Shown: positions 27,049 to 36,400 of the stretch, piece by piece | Numbering within the stretch: position 1 is the stretch's first letter | Layout of the letters: each line of letters begins with the position of its first letter | Notes under the pieces: generated by a model | What the model was told of the DNA's origin: nothing | What the model saw: the letters and a program-made list of their open reading frames with translations, nothing else | The model's database searches: none | Program-made: the position numbers and the translations under genes | Source: Lyngbya sp. CCAP 1446/10 | Lineage (GTDB): Bacteria > Cyanobacteriota > Cyanobacteriia > Cyanobacteriales > Microcoleaceae | Assembly: GCF_026130175.1 (NCBI RefSeq) | Contig: NZ_JAIGNI010000035.1 | Location: 1 to 61,144, forward strand | Direction of reading: 5' to 3' | DNA: 61,144 bases

Positions 27049-28962
27049 CTAATGTCTCAGCAACCGTAAACCGCTCAATGTTACCAAAACTGTAGACCCT
27101 TCATGACCGATGACGCCGATCGGCATTGTGATACTTCCTAAAAAATTAGCAGCCAATAATAGTATAATGCAGCTTAGTGCAAAAACAATGTTTTGTTTTA
27201 CCACATTTTGAGCGCGGCGGCCTAAACTAATTGCTTTACCTAGTTGTTCTAATTTATCTGCCATTAATACGATATCAGCAGTTTCTAAAGCGACATCGCT
27301 ACCGGAAATTCCCATCGCAATGCCGACGGAAGCTTGGGCGAGGGCTGGTGCATCATTGATGCCGTCTCCTACCATTGCGACGGTTTGATACTGGGTTTGC
27401 AGCTTTTTAATTAGGTGCACTTTGTCTTCTGGTAAAAGTTCGGCGTACACTTCATTGATTCCTAATTGGCGGGCGATATATTGAGCGGTTTGCTCGTTGT
27501 CGCCTGTCAGCATTATGATATGTTCTACGCCTAAATTTTGCAAGCGTTTTACTGTGGCTGCTGCTTCGGGGCGGACTGTATCTGCTACTGCAATGATTCC
27601 TAAAAGTTCATCGCCCTTTGCTACCCAAACAACTGTTTTTCCCTCTGCTTGCAATTGATGGCTGATGTGAGTCAACTCCGAAGTTGCTTGTACAAAATCG
27701 GCTTTACCAATGGTAATCGTTTGATTGTCAACTTTGCCGACTATTCCTTGACCGATTTTTGCTTGTACGTCGATCGCGCTTGACAATTGTAACTGTTGCT
27801 GCTGGGCGGCTTGGACAATTGCTTGGGCGATCGCGTGTTCGGAATGAGTTTCGATGGCAGCAGCCAATTGCAGAACTTCTGTTTCAGTATATCCGGCTGC
27901 TGGTACAATTTGGATAACTTCAGGTTTTCCCGTGGTGAGGGTTCCGGTTTTGTCAAAGGCGATCGCCCGAACTTTACCAATTATCTCCAATTGCGCGCCA
28001 CTTTTAAACAAAATTCCCTGTTTCGCCCCGTTAGCCATACCCGAAAGCAGCGCCGGCATAATCGAAGCCATCAGCGCGCAGGGGGATGCGACTACTAGGA
28101 AAATCAGCGCCCGATAGATGGTATCTTCCCAATTCCAGCCTAAAACAAAGGGCGGCAAAATTGCCAGCAACAAGCCTAAACCGACAATTAATTTAGCATA
28201 ACCGCGCTCGAACTTTTCCACAAATTGCTGAGAAGGAGGCGCTTCTGTTTGTGCTTGTTGTACCAGCCGAATCACTCGCTGAATCAAACTGCTTTCGGGA
28301 GTTTTGTGAACTTCCAATTGTAGCGCGCCTGCACCGTTAATCGTGCCTGCATAGACTTCATCGCCAGCAACTTTTTCCACGGGCATCGATTCGCCTGTAA
28401 TCGAGGCTTGATTGAGATTGCTGTAGCCTTCGATAATTATCGCATCTGTGGGAATAATTTCTCCGGGCTTGACTAAAAGCCGATCGCCAATTGCCAATTT
28501 GTCGATCGCCACCAACCGTTCCCCATCGTACATTATCACCCTCGCAGTATCCGCCGTCAAACTCATCAAACTGCGAATACTACGTTCAGTCCGCTGCATA
28601 GCATAACCTTCCAGCGCGCCACTAACTGCAAAGATTAAAATTAGCACCGCACCATCCACAATTAAATGATATTCTCGCCGCCACAGCCCCAAACCAGCCG
28701 CGCCCAAAGCAGCAACAATCATCAACAAATCTACATCTAATTCATGTTCTTGAAAAAGCGTAGTTAAGCCTTCGCGGGTGCTAGAATAGCCGCCGATCAC
28801 ATAAGCAGCGGGCAATATTAACACCGCTAAGCCCAGCCAACCGACTTGTAGGGCGATCGAACCCAAAATTACCAGAATTCCGCACAGGGCGGCGGTTACA
28901 GCATCTGGATGTTCTTCTGCTAACTGGGAGATGCGAGAAATTGAGATGGAATTCGGAGTCAT
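27049..28962 (-). CDS. coaT: P1B-4-type cobalt-exporting P-type ATPase CoaT
   Basis: This pump exports excess Co2+ across the plasma membrane. The 637-aa protein lacks an N-terminal HMA domain and starts with membrane helices. The actuator motif is ITGESMP, the transmembrane metal site is SPC (Cys295) rather than CPC, the phosphorylation motif is DKTGTLT, the hinge is GDGINDAPALAQA, and the last helix has GHEGSTVLV. SPC with HEGST marks the P1B-4 cobalt group; length matches Synechocystis CoaT (about 640 aa). The nucleotide-domain HP pair reads SEHA, not SEHP. ATG at 28962 was chosen because the longer frame runs through the promoter. Divergent coaR confirms the identity. Confidence 0.92.
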   Translation of the reverse strand: MTPNSISISRISQLAEEHPDAVTAALCGILVILGSIALQVGWLGLAVLILPAAYVIGGYSSTREGLTTLFQEHELDVDLLMIVAALGAAGLGLWRREYHLIVDGAVLILIFAVSGALEGYAMQRTERSIRSLMSLTADTARVIMYDGERLVAIDKLAIGDRLLVKPGEIIPTDAIIIEGYSNLNQASITGESMPVEKVAGDEVYAGTINGAGALQLEVHKTPESSLIQRVIRLVQQAQTEAPPSQQFVEKFERGYAKLIVGLGLLLAILPPFVLGWNWEDTIYRALIFLVVASPCALMASIMPALLSGMANGAKQGILFKSGAQLEIIGKVRAIAFDKTGTLTTGKPEVIQIVPAAGYTETEVLQLAAAIETHSEHAIAQAIVQAAQQQQLQLSSAIDVQAKIGQGIVGKVDNQTITIGKADFVQATSELTHISHQLQAEGKTVVWVAKGDELLGIIAVADTVRPEAAATVKRLQNLGVEHIIMLTGDNEQTAQYIARQLGINEVYAELLPEDKVHLIKKLQTQYQTVAMVGDGINDAPALAQASVGIAMGISGSDVALETADIVLMADKLEQLGKAISLGRRAQNVVKQNIVFALSCIILLLAANFLGSITMPIGVIGHEGSTVLVTLSGLRLLRH

Positions 28963-28995
28963 TGGGAAAATTTGATTTGATAGAATGTCTCCTGC

Positions 28996-29027
28996 ATCGT
29001 AAACCTTGACATTAATGTCAATGTCAA
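28996..29027 (-). promoter_or_regulatory. CoaR-controlled coaT promoter with 20-bp spacer
   Basis: On the minus strand the -35 is TTGACA (29022-29027), the -10 is TACGAT (28996-29001), and the gap is exactly 20 bp. Within the gap lies the perfect dyad TTGACATT/AATGTCAA (29006-29021). MerR-family activators act on such overlong spacers, and the Synechocystis coaT promoter is described with the same spacing. Confidence 0.88.
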
Positions 29028-29068
29028 GAGTAAAACCAAAATAAATTAAGCAGCGGCGGTTCACAAAC

Positions 29069-29172
29069 GGTTCGTAGTGCGGACTTAAGTCCGCAGCCGA
29101 AGAGCGGACTGAAGTCCGCACTACGAACGAATCTGCCGAAAAGCGGACTGAAGTCCGCACTACGAACGAATG
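29069..29172. repeat. Three copies of GTTCGTAGTGCGGACT-type palindrome
   Basis: One copy at 29069-29093 and two opposed copies at about 29105-29129 and 29143-29168 each hold a GCGGACTgAAGTCCGC core. They sit between the coaT promoter and the coaR start codon. Confidence 0.8.
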
Positions 29173-29203
29173 TGAAAATCCCAAAATCCTGTGAAAAAAT
29201 TCA

Positions 29204-30304
29204 ATGCAAAAATACCTAACAATCAAACAACTTACACAAGCTGTCAAAGGCACAATTACGCCTCGGATGGTGCGGCATTATCACGCTTTGGGGCTACTTT
29301 CTCCGGCCGTGCGATCGACTTCTAACTACAGACTTTACACCCGCAGCGACGTACAAAGACTGCAAAAAATTGTCGCACTCAAACAGCAAGGCTTTCAGCT
29401 TTCCCACATCCGCAAACTCTTGGAAACTGACGCGGATGCTTCCCCTGACGCGCTGATGGGGGCGCTACAACAGCAATATTTGTCTGTCACGCAACAGATT
29501 GTTCGCCTCCGACAAACGGCTTTAGCACTGGAAGGATTGCTGGGACGGGATCTTTCGTGTCAAGCGGTGCAAGCGGACGCACTCGCGCAAATGAGGCTGT
29601 TACAGGCGGAAAATGAGGGGGGATTGGAAGAGTTGGAACAAGTTTGGGATAGTTGGGATGCGGTGGCGCACTCTCACCCGGAGGCGTTTGGGGAGTCGTT
29701 GCAGCATTTGTTGCCGGATTTGTCCGATCGCTCGGAAATTGAGGTAGACTTGCTTTCTAAACTGGTGTTAGCCTGCGGCGATTGTTCGCTGCTGCCATTT
29801 GTGAAGTTGAGCGAAACGGCGATTAAATCGGCGCGGGAAGCTTTGAAAAATAAATGTCAAATTGTGGCTGACGTGCCGCCTGTGTTTGCGGCTTTGGATA
29901 ACACAAGATTGGCACATTTAGGAACAAGTATTGCAACTTTAATTGACGATCCGCACATCAATGCTGCGGCGGAAGCGGAACAGGAATTCTGGCATGAGCG
30001 TGAGTGGTTTGAAAAGTTGTTGAAATTGGAAAAAGGATGTATATTGGTAGTAGGATATGCGCCATCTGTGCTGATGGCGGTTTGTGAGGCGATCGCAAAT
30101 GGGCAACTGCAACCGGCTTTGGTGATTGGAATGCCGATCGGTTTTAGTCATTCTCCGGTGGCGAAACGTCGGTTAGTGCGATCGGGCATTCCTTATATTA
30201 CGACTGTGGGGACTTTTGGCGGTGGCTTATTGGCGGCGGTTGCTTTGAATGCTTTGGTTGAGTCTTTGATTGCCAAGCCGAATTGTCACTGTCATCTCAA
30301 GTGA
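29204..30304 (+). CDS. coaR: CoaR, cobalt-responsive MerR regulator with precorrin isomerase-like domain
   Basis: This 366-aa activator has an N-terminal MerR DNA-binding domain (about 1-75; MVRHYHALGLLSPAVRS and YRLYTRSDVQRLQKIVALK), a helical linker, and a C-terminal CbiC/CobH-like precorrin-8X methylmutase domain (about 165-355; ALVIGMPIGFSHSPVAKRRL and YITTVGTFGGGLLAAVALNAL). It ends NCHCHLK: the Cys361-His362-Cys363 motif corresponds to the C-terminal CHC required for cobalt sensing in Synechocystis CoaR. Divergent orientation from coaT and the 20-bp-spacer promoter fit the known circuit. The start ATG at 29204 is well placed before the HTH. Confidence 0.93.
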   Translation: MQKYLTIKQLTQAVKGTITPRMVRHYHALGLLSPAVRSTSNYRLYTRSDVQRLQKIVALKQQGFQLSHIRKLLETDADASPDALMGALQQQYLSVTQQIVRLRQTALALEGLLGRDLSCQAVQADALAQMRLLQAENEGGLEELEQVWDSWDAVAHSHPEAFGESLQHLLPDLSDRSEIEVDLLSKLVLACGDCSLLPFVKLSETAIKSAREALKNKCQIVADVPPVFAALDNTRLAHLGTSIATLIDDPHINAAAEAEQEFWHEREWFEKLLKLEKGCILVVGYAPSVLMAVCEAIANGQLQPALVIGMPIGFSHSPVAKRRLVRSGIPYITTVGTFGGGLLAAVALNALVESLIAKPNCHCHLK

Positions 30305-30398
30305 AGATGGGATGGAAATTAATTGCGGCTTAATTTGTATTTTGCCGCTTCCTACTCGATTTTGTTTCAATCCCTAAAAGAAGTTGAGATTTATTCCG

Positions 30399-30853
30399 GC
30401 GAAATGATTACTGTGATGATTTGCAATGAAGCCCGAAGACTTTTAATTCCCAATCATCTGTACTGCTTTTCATCGGCGAGTCTTGTTTGATTAAATAAGG
30501 ATCACTTCCAGCCACCACTTTCGCCACGCCCAAGCCAAAGCCCACAGCTTGAATTTTTACCTCTAGTTTCGCATCCCGGTAGACTTCTTCGATCGCCACA
30601 ATAGCTCGAATTGCTTCCATTGCTTTGTCTAGCAGGCCGGCACCGTGTTTGAAGTGGCATAAGTCTGCTTAGATTTGCGCTGGAAACTATGGCGATGTTT
30701 TTTTGCTTAATAATTTGATCAAGCTTAAATTGCAATCAATATAATTATACCGCTTTCCAGCTTTGATGTCAAGACTTATTTGATTTATCTTGGTAAGTTT
30801 TGGCATGAATGGCGATCGTATTTTGCCTACCTAAATTCCAAATACATCAGCAA
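30399..30853 (-). pseudogene. Decayed partial copy of the CATRA-like membrane protein
   Basis: On the minus strand, MEAIRAIVAIEEVYRDAK and AVGFGLGVAKVVAGSDPYLI match the C-terminal part of the intact gene at 31124-32674 (MEAIRGVVAIEEAYRDAK). Homology continues upstream at DNA level to about 30853 but frames shift and stops intervene (for example in the region around 30660-30700). The second membrane helix and tail are missing. It is a non-functional duplicate lying head-to-tail with the intact gene. Confidence 0.85.
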
Positions 30854-30865
30854 ATTTCTGGGTCA

Positions 30866-31077
30866 TTATTGGTTCCTTTGCCGGATATTAAACACTACGA
30901 AGGTGTTGCCAAAGTCAAGGAATTATTGCACAGGCACCGCTTGATTGCTGCAAAATGGGAATGCGTTCTCCGAAAGCCTTGGGCATTTTGAAGGAAGCGG
31001 GAATTGAGGAGATTAATGTTAAAGGCGGGATTACTGCTTGGAGTCAAGAAGTAGATTCGTCTGTTCCTCAATATTAA
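30866..31077 (+). pseudogene. MoeB/ThiF-type rhodanese tail remnant
   Basis: Frame 1 reads GSLLVPLPDIKHYEGVAK and VKELLHRHRLIA; after a shift at about 30947 the next frame reads KMGMRSPKALGILKEAGIEE and INVKGGITAW, then SQEVDSSVPQY and a stop at 31077. This is the C-terminal rhodanese half of the cyanobacterial MoeB-like sulfur-carrier adenylyltransferase. About four bases are missing exactly where the His-Cys of the catalytic HCKMG loop should be, and the whole adenylyltransferase domain is absent. It is fused at about 30854-30866 to the end of the decayed gene on the other strand. Confidence 0.85.
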
Positions 31078-31123
31078 GCTCAATCTTTTTCTGGGCGGGT
31101 GATTTCCCCGCCCGGAACCTTGA

Positions 31124-32674
31124 TCATTGCGGCGGTAACTGCTTATTTTTACCTAGTAGATTCTTCAACTTACCTAATAGATTCTTAGAATTTGCCCCCA
31201 ACATAACCAAAGACCAAACCACAACCCCCGCGCCGATACTAATCAACAAAACCAACGCAAAAGAATTGATTCCCACCTTCAGGAAAGGCAAAGCAATCAC
31301 CTGATTCGGAGGGTCTTGTTTGATCAAATAAGGAGAACTGCCAGCCACTACTCCGGCGACTCCCAAACCAAACCCGACAGCTTGAATCGTGACTTCTAAT
31401 TTTGCATCCCGATAAGCTTCTTCAATGGCGACAACGCCTCGAATTGCTTCCATTGCTTTGTCTAGCAAGCCGGTGCCGTGGGTGAAGTAGCCTAAGTCTG
31501 CTTTGATTTGCTCTTGAAACTGCGGCGAGGTTTCTTTGCTGAATAATTCGAGAAAGCTTAAATCGCATTCACTATCATTATACTTCTTCCTTGATTTTAA
31601 GTCAAGACTTATCTGATATAATTTATTTTCGTAGTTTTTGGCGTTAATTGCGATCGTATTTTGGCGAAATTCCAAGTCCATCAGCAACCGCGCATAATTC
31701 ACAGCGCGCGGCGGCATCTCGATTGTCTGACGTTCCAGATGTTCTAGTTCCTCTTGTTTTAAACCCGCACCTTTCAATTGCCTCTGCTGAGCTTTATCTC
31801 GCTGCAAATACTTAAAAGTCGCGTCGATATTGAGTTCAATGTGTTTGTATTCCTCGCGAGTCACCAAGTAAGTTTTGCGGGTATCGTGATAAGCGCGAAG
31901 AATCTTATTGCGGTACAAAAACAACTCGACAAAATCGCTGTACCGCGTTTCATCCCAGATTTCATCAGTTGCAGAACTGTTAAAAAACCAGACTATAATG
32001 TGGCATTCAGTATCTTGCCGACTGGGGTGGCCGTATTCTAAAATCGGGCTGCCGAATAACTCGCCTTGACGGTAAAAACTCGGCTGATTGTCACCGGAAA
32101 TGAATTTTTCTAGACACTGTTGGGCTAGTTTTTTCAGAAACAGCGCATCTTCCCGCGCCGCTTGATTTTGTTCTACACTCAGCCAAGCCGTAAGCAGCAG
32201 AGTTTGCCCGAAATAGCTTTGCACAAAATCCGGCAGCAAGCAGTTATCGGGATTAAATTCCTTGAAGATGCTAACATCGACAGCGGGCGTTTTAAGGTTG
32301 TTAACTTTTTCGGGAATGCGAATTTGCAAACCCAAAGCATAGCAGTCATCAATCCGCAGCGGTTGCGCGAAACCTTTGAGGCTAATTTGCTGGTTGTCAA
32401 GGGAAATATTCTTAGCAAAAGGCAGAGAATTGCGATTACCGACAACTTGTTTGTTAATCAGGTTAACTCGCCATCCGGCAGGTTCATCTTTTTTGGACAA
32501 GTAGCTGCCGTTGAATGCCGTACCGAATGCTAATTTAGCTTGCAATATCTCGTGGCACTTTTCCCACAGTTTGGCGAATTCTTCAGGGGAAATCGACTCG
32601 GATTCTAGGGGTTTGCAGAGGTGATAGGCAAATAGATAGACGTTGGGGGCATAGATTTTACTATTTTGAGTCAT
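31124..32674 (-). CDS. CATRA-like protein with two C-terminal membrane helices (locus 2)
   Basis: This 516-aa protein has a large N-terminal domain (about 1-270) containing APNVYLFAYHLCKPLESES and CHIIVWFFNSS, a long helical segment with coiled-coil character (about 280-425), then two hydrophobic helices near residues 430-450 (AVGFGLGVAGVVAG) and 470-492 (FALVLLISIGAGVVVW), and a basic tail. It looks like a sensor or protease target with a membrane-acting end. The order TPR-CHAT, small protein, this protein fits CATRA (caspase and TPR-repeat-associated) conflict systems as I recall them. The ATG at 32674 overlaps the upstream gene by 14 bases; the frame extends to 32737. Membrane permeabilisation is inference. 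Confidence 0.75.
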   Translation of the reverse strand: MTQNSKIYAPNVYLFAYHLCKPLESESISPEEFAKLWEKCHEILQAKLAFGTAFNGSYLSKKDEPAGWRVNLINKQVVGNRNSLPFAKNISLDNQQISLKGFAQPLRIDDCYALGLQIRIPEKVNNLKTPAVDVSIFKEFNPDNCLLPDFVQSYFGQTLLLTAWLSVEQNQAAREDALFLKKLAQQCLEKFISGDNQPSFYRQGELFGSPILEYGHPSRQDTECHIIVWFFNSSATDEIWDETRYSDFVELFLYRNKILRAYHDTRKTYLVTREEYKHIELNIDATFKYLQRDKAQQRQLKGAGLKQEELEHLERQTIEMPPRAVNYARLLMDLEFRQNTIAINAKNYENKLYQISLDLKSRKKYNDSECDLSFLELFSKETSPQFQEQIKADLGYFTHGTGLLDKAMEAIRGVVAIEEAYRDAKLEVTIQAVGFGLGVAGVVAGSSPYLIKQDPPNQVIALPFLKVGINSFALVLLISIGAGVVVWSLVMLGANSKNLLGKLKNLLGKNKQLPPQ

Positions 32675-33035
32675 TGTCTGTATTTGATTGATTCTCTGCA
32701 TCGAGTTCTTTCTGAAGTTTTTTGTACCTATCTTCAATGCTTTGACGCAGAACTTGAGTGATATTGGTTAGCGGCTGCATTGTAGTTGGGGTGGGTTCGC
32801 CGGCATCGTCGAAATCTTTTTTATTTTTGACTACATCTTCTTTTAAAGTTTCTCCTAATCCATGATTGGCGCACCACTTACTGATAGTCATCGCAATCGG
32901 AAATAATTCATCATCGGCTGATTCTGCTATTTCTGTCTCTAGTTTGGGTAAATCTTGCCATGCTGTCGGCATAAAAATATTCGGATTTTCGCGCAGCCAT
33001 TTGAAGAAAACAATGATAACTTTTTCGGGTTCCAT
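32661..33035 (-). CDS. Small CATRA-associated-type protein (locus 2)
   Basis: This 124-aa soluble acidic protein begins MEPEKVIIVFFKWLRENPNI and contains ELFPIAMTISKWCANHGL, then a predicted coiled-coil tail (LRQSIEDRYKKLQKELDA). It sits between the TPR-CHAT gene and the membrane protein gene and overlaps the latter by 14 bases, suggesting coupled translation. Position and size fit the small companion (CATASP) of CATRA systems; I assign this from context rather than a motif match. A GGAG lies about nine bases before the ATG. It may bridge the protease and the membrane protein. Confidence 0.68.
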   Translation of the reverse strand: MEPEKVIIVFFKWLRENPNIFMPTAWQDLPKLETEIAESADDELFPIAMTISKWCANHGLGETLKEDVVKNKKDFDDAGEPTPTTMQPLTNITQVLRQSIEDRYKKLQKELDAENQSNTDNDSK

Positions 33036-33418
33036 AAAACAATTCTCCGTTAATAAAATGTCAGGGTTGGTTGGTTGGGTGGGGGCGGGTTTATGTAAAT
33101 TGTTTGTGGGAATCTTCGATTGTTGGTGAACCCGCCCCTACGGCATTTGGTAATACAATCATACATCTAAAACACCAAGATTTGTAGGGGCCGGTTCGCC
33201 GAAATTTATATCATCAAATCGCAGTGGGGGCGGGTTTATGTAAATTGTTTGTGGGAATCTTCGATTGTTGGTGAACCCGCCCCTACGGCATTTGGTAATA
33301 CAATTATACATCTAAAACACCAAGATTTGTAGGGGCGGGTTCGCCGAAATTTATATCATCAAATCGCAGAAATCGAAAACCCGCCCCCACCCATCGCAGA
33401 TACCCAAAAAGTCTTCCC
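33036..33418. other. Spacer filled by 145-bp direct repeats
   Basis: The 383 bases between the TPR-CHAT stop and the small gene are almost entirely the repeat described at 33081-33370, plus a partial third unit (AAACCCGCCCCCACCC) at 33378-33395. Confidence 0.75.
33081..33370. repeat. 2 x 145 bp direct repeat
   Basis: Copies at 33081-33225 and 33226-33370 differ at only a few bases (for example GGGGCCGG versus GGGGCGGG). Each contains GGGGGCGGGTTTATG and inverted AACCCGCCCCTACGG, making internal palindromes. Confidence 0.93.
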
Positions 33419-36400
33419 CTAATATCCAGTAGCACAAAATGCCGCCCAATACTTGGGATGGCTAAACGGCTGTTCCTCTGGGGATAATGCTAACCACAGT
33501 TCCACACTTTGCCCCAATTTTTTATCTAAATTTAAGGATTTAACCCAAACTCTAAAATCCTCCTTGCTGACGGCGCGCATCCAGTTTTGGGCGGCGTTCA
33601 AAGCGACGGCTACTGAAACTTTCGGTAGCAATTCCTGATAAAATTTTATCATCAAAATCGCCGTCGCAAAATCATCGACAGACCATAACGTGCTCACAAC
33701 ACTCAGACTCCCAGCATACAAGAATCCGCTGGGTAAACCAATGTACTCATCAGTCATTTCTGTTGAACTGGTTAACCCGGTTTCGCAGGCGGAGAGTGTC
33801 ACGAGATTGCAATTACTTAACTCTAAATCGGCAAAGATTTCTCGCAAAGTTAGGCATTTTTCCGGGATGGCTTTTCGCCCGCTTCGCATTGTCACATAGC
33901 GGGGAGTTTCGGGCGATTCGGGCCTATCCTCTTGAAGCCCCCCCTTAGCAAGGGGGGGTTGGGGGGGGTTAATTTCTGAGGTTGATTCTAAACAATCGGC
34001 TAGGGCTAGAAGGGACAGCAGCGGATAGTCAAAGTTAAAGACTCCGTGACAGGAAAAGTGGATGTAGCTCGCATTGGAGAGGTTTTTGAGGTTTTCGTTG
34101 AAGGCGATTTTTGTGGCTTGTTGTTTGATTAAAATGTCATGGGTGTCGAATCTTTGTTTGATGATTTGTACTTCCATGTCGGCGTTCGATAAATCTTCGG
34201 TGGGATTCTGAATCGCAAATAATGGCTGAAGTTCGGGGGCGGGAGATGTGCGGGTTTTGAGGCGGTTTTGTACGAGTTCTAGTAGTTGCAAACTGGGGGC
34301 GTATTTCACGCCGCTGGAGAAACAGTCTAGGAGGTTTCCGCGAAACAACATTGTTTCTTGGGTGAACCGGGTTTGTGATGTGAATGGTAGGGCGTGGAGG
34401 GGGAATAAATGTAGGTAGCGATGGGGTACTAATATTAGTTGGTGGCAATGATTGGGGATTTTGGCGACTATCTCGTTGAGGCGCAAGATTTCGGAGAGTT
34501 TGTGCAGTTTTGCGGATAGGGTTTTTTGCCAGATTTTTTGTTTGGCTTTGTCGCGGTATTCGTTGAGATAGTCGTTTTTCCAGGTTTCTAATTCTGCTAA
34601 TTCGGTGGCGGTTATTGGTATTAAGTCTATTTTGTCGCGGGTGATGATGAAGGCTGATCCTCCCCAGTATTTGTTAAATTTGGGGTTGCCGATGTACCAT
34701 TCTACAATTGCTGTTTCTGGATCTAATGTTTGTTGGAATTCGGCGATGTCTATGGGTACGACTTTTTGAGTTAGAACGAATTCTGGTTCTTGCTGTTTTA
34801 TTTGTTTCAGCAATTGTTCTAATTGCTGCAATGCTTTTGCTAAGTTGTCTTTTTCTTGTTGAAATGATTCGGGGCTGAGGCTGCGGGTTTGAGTTGGGCG
34901 TTGTGTGTCGGAGTTTTCTGGAACCCCCCCCGGCCCCCCCTTGGTAAGGGGGGGAGGAAGAGGGGGAGTCGATGTTTCTGTTTCTAGGAATTGTTGGGCG
35001 GCGGCGATTTGGCTGCGTAAGTTTCTGAGTTGTTGTTTCTCGGATTCTGTGGCTGTTTTGGGATAGATTTCGCGGTTGGTGAAGAGTTCGAGTAGGTAGC
35101 GGGATTTGCTCCGTTCTACGGTTTGGACTGCTTTGTGATATTGTTTGTGATTGATGCAGGATTGCATCATGTTTTCGTAGATGTTGAGGTTTTCTTCTAT
35201 TATTTGTCGTTTGCGGGTTTGGGATGTTACCCACTCGCGGGTTTTTTCGACTGCTTCGATGGCTTTTTCGTAGCCGAAGATGGCTGTTTCCCACAAGCTT
35301 TCGGTAACTCCTAAATCGCCTAAGTTTCGGCCTGTTTGCAGACAGTCAAGGGGTAAGGTGGTAGGAGTACGGAATTCTAAAGCAGCTTTATGAGATTTAA
35401 TCGCCCTTTCTAAATTATCACCCCTGTCTCCCTTGATTCTGTCACCGTATGCTTCTCCCAAATTATTTTGAATGGTTGCCCATTTTTCGGGAAAAGCTTG
35501 GCGGGTGTAAACTTGTAAAGCAGTTTCAAAAAATGCGATCGCCTTTTCTATATTCTCTCCCCTGTCTCCCTGAATTCTGGAATAGTAAGCAGTTGCCAAA
35601 TTATTTTGAGTCTGAGCCCAATTTTCGGGAAAAGCTTCGCGGGTACGAACTTGTAAAGCAGCTTTATGAGATTTAATCGCCTTTTCTATATTCTCTCCCC
35701 TGTCTCCCTGGATTCTGTTACAGTAAGCATTTGCCAAATTATTTTGAGTCTCTGCCGAACCTTGGGGAAAAGCTTCGCGGGTACAAACTTGTAAAGCAGC
35801 TTCATAAAATGCGATCGCCCTTTCTAAATTATCACCCCTGTCTCCCTGGATTCTGTCAGAGTAAGCATTTGCTAAATTATTTTGAGTCATTGCCCAATCT
35901 TGGGGAAAAGCTTCGCGGGTACGAACTTGTAAAGCAGCTTCATAAAATGCGATCGCCCTTTCTAAATTATCACCCCTGTCTCCCTTGATTCTGTCAGAGT
36001 AAGCAGCAGCCAAATTATTTTGAGTCGTTGCCCAATCTTGGGGAAAAGCTGGGCGGGTGCGAACTTGTAAAGCAGCTTCATAAAATGTGATCGCCCTTTC
36101 TAAATTATCACCCCTGTCTCCCTTAATTCTCTCACAGTAAGCAGCAGCCAAATTATTTTGAGTGCCTGCCCATTTTTCGGGAAAAGCTTGGCGGGTGTAA
36201 ACTTGTAAAGCAGCTTCATAAAATGCGATCGCCCTTTCTAAATTATCACCCCTGTCTCCCTGGATTCTGTCACTGTAAGCAGTTGCCAAATTATTTTGAG
36301 TTGCTGCCCATTTTTCTGGATCATCATATCGGTTAAAAAAATTCATTCCCACCTCATATCCTGCAATGGCAATTTCCATATTGCTGCGTTTGCTACCGAG

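Noticed and set aside
35449..35988. Plus-strand frames with repeated LPNYFESLPNLGEKL
   Set aside because: These are antisense shadows of the TPR repeats in the minus-strand CHAT gene.
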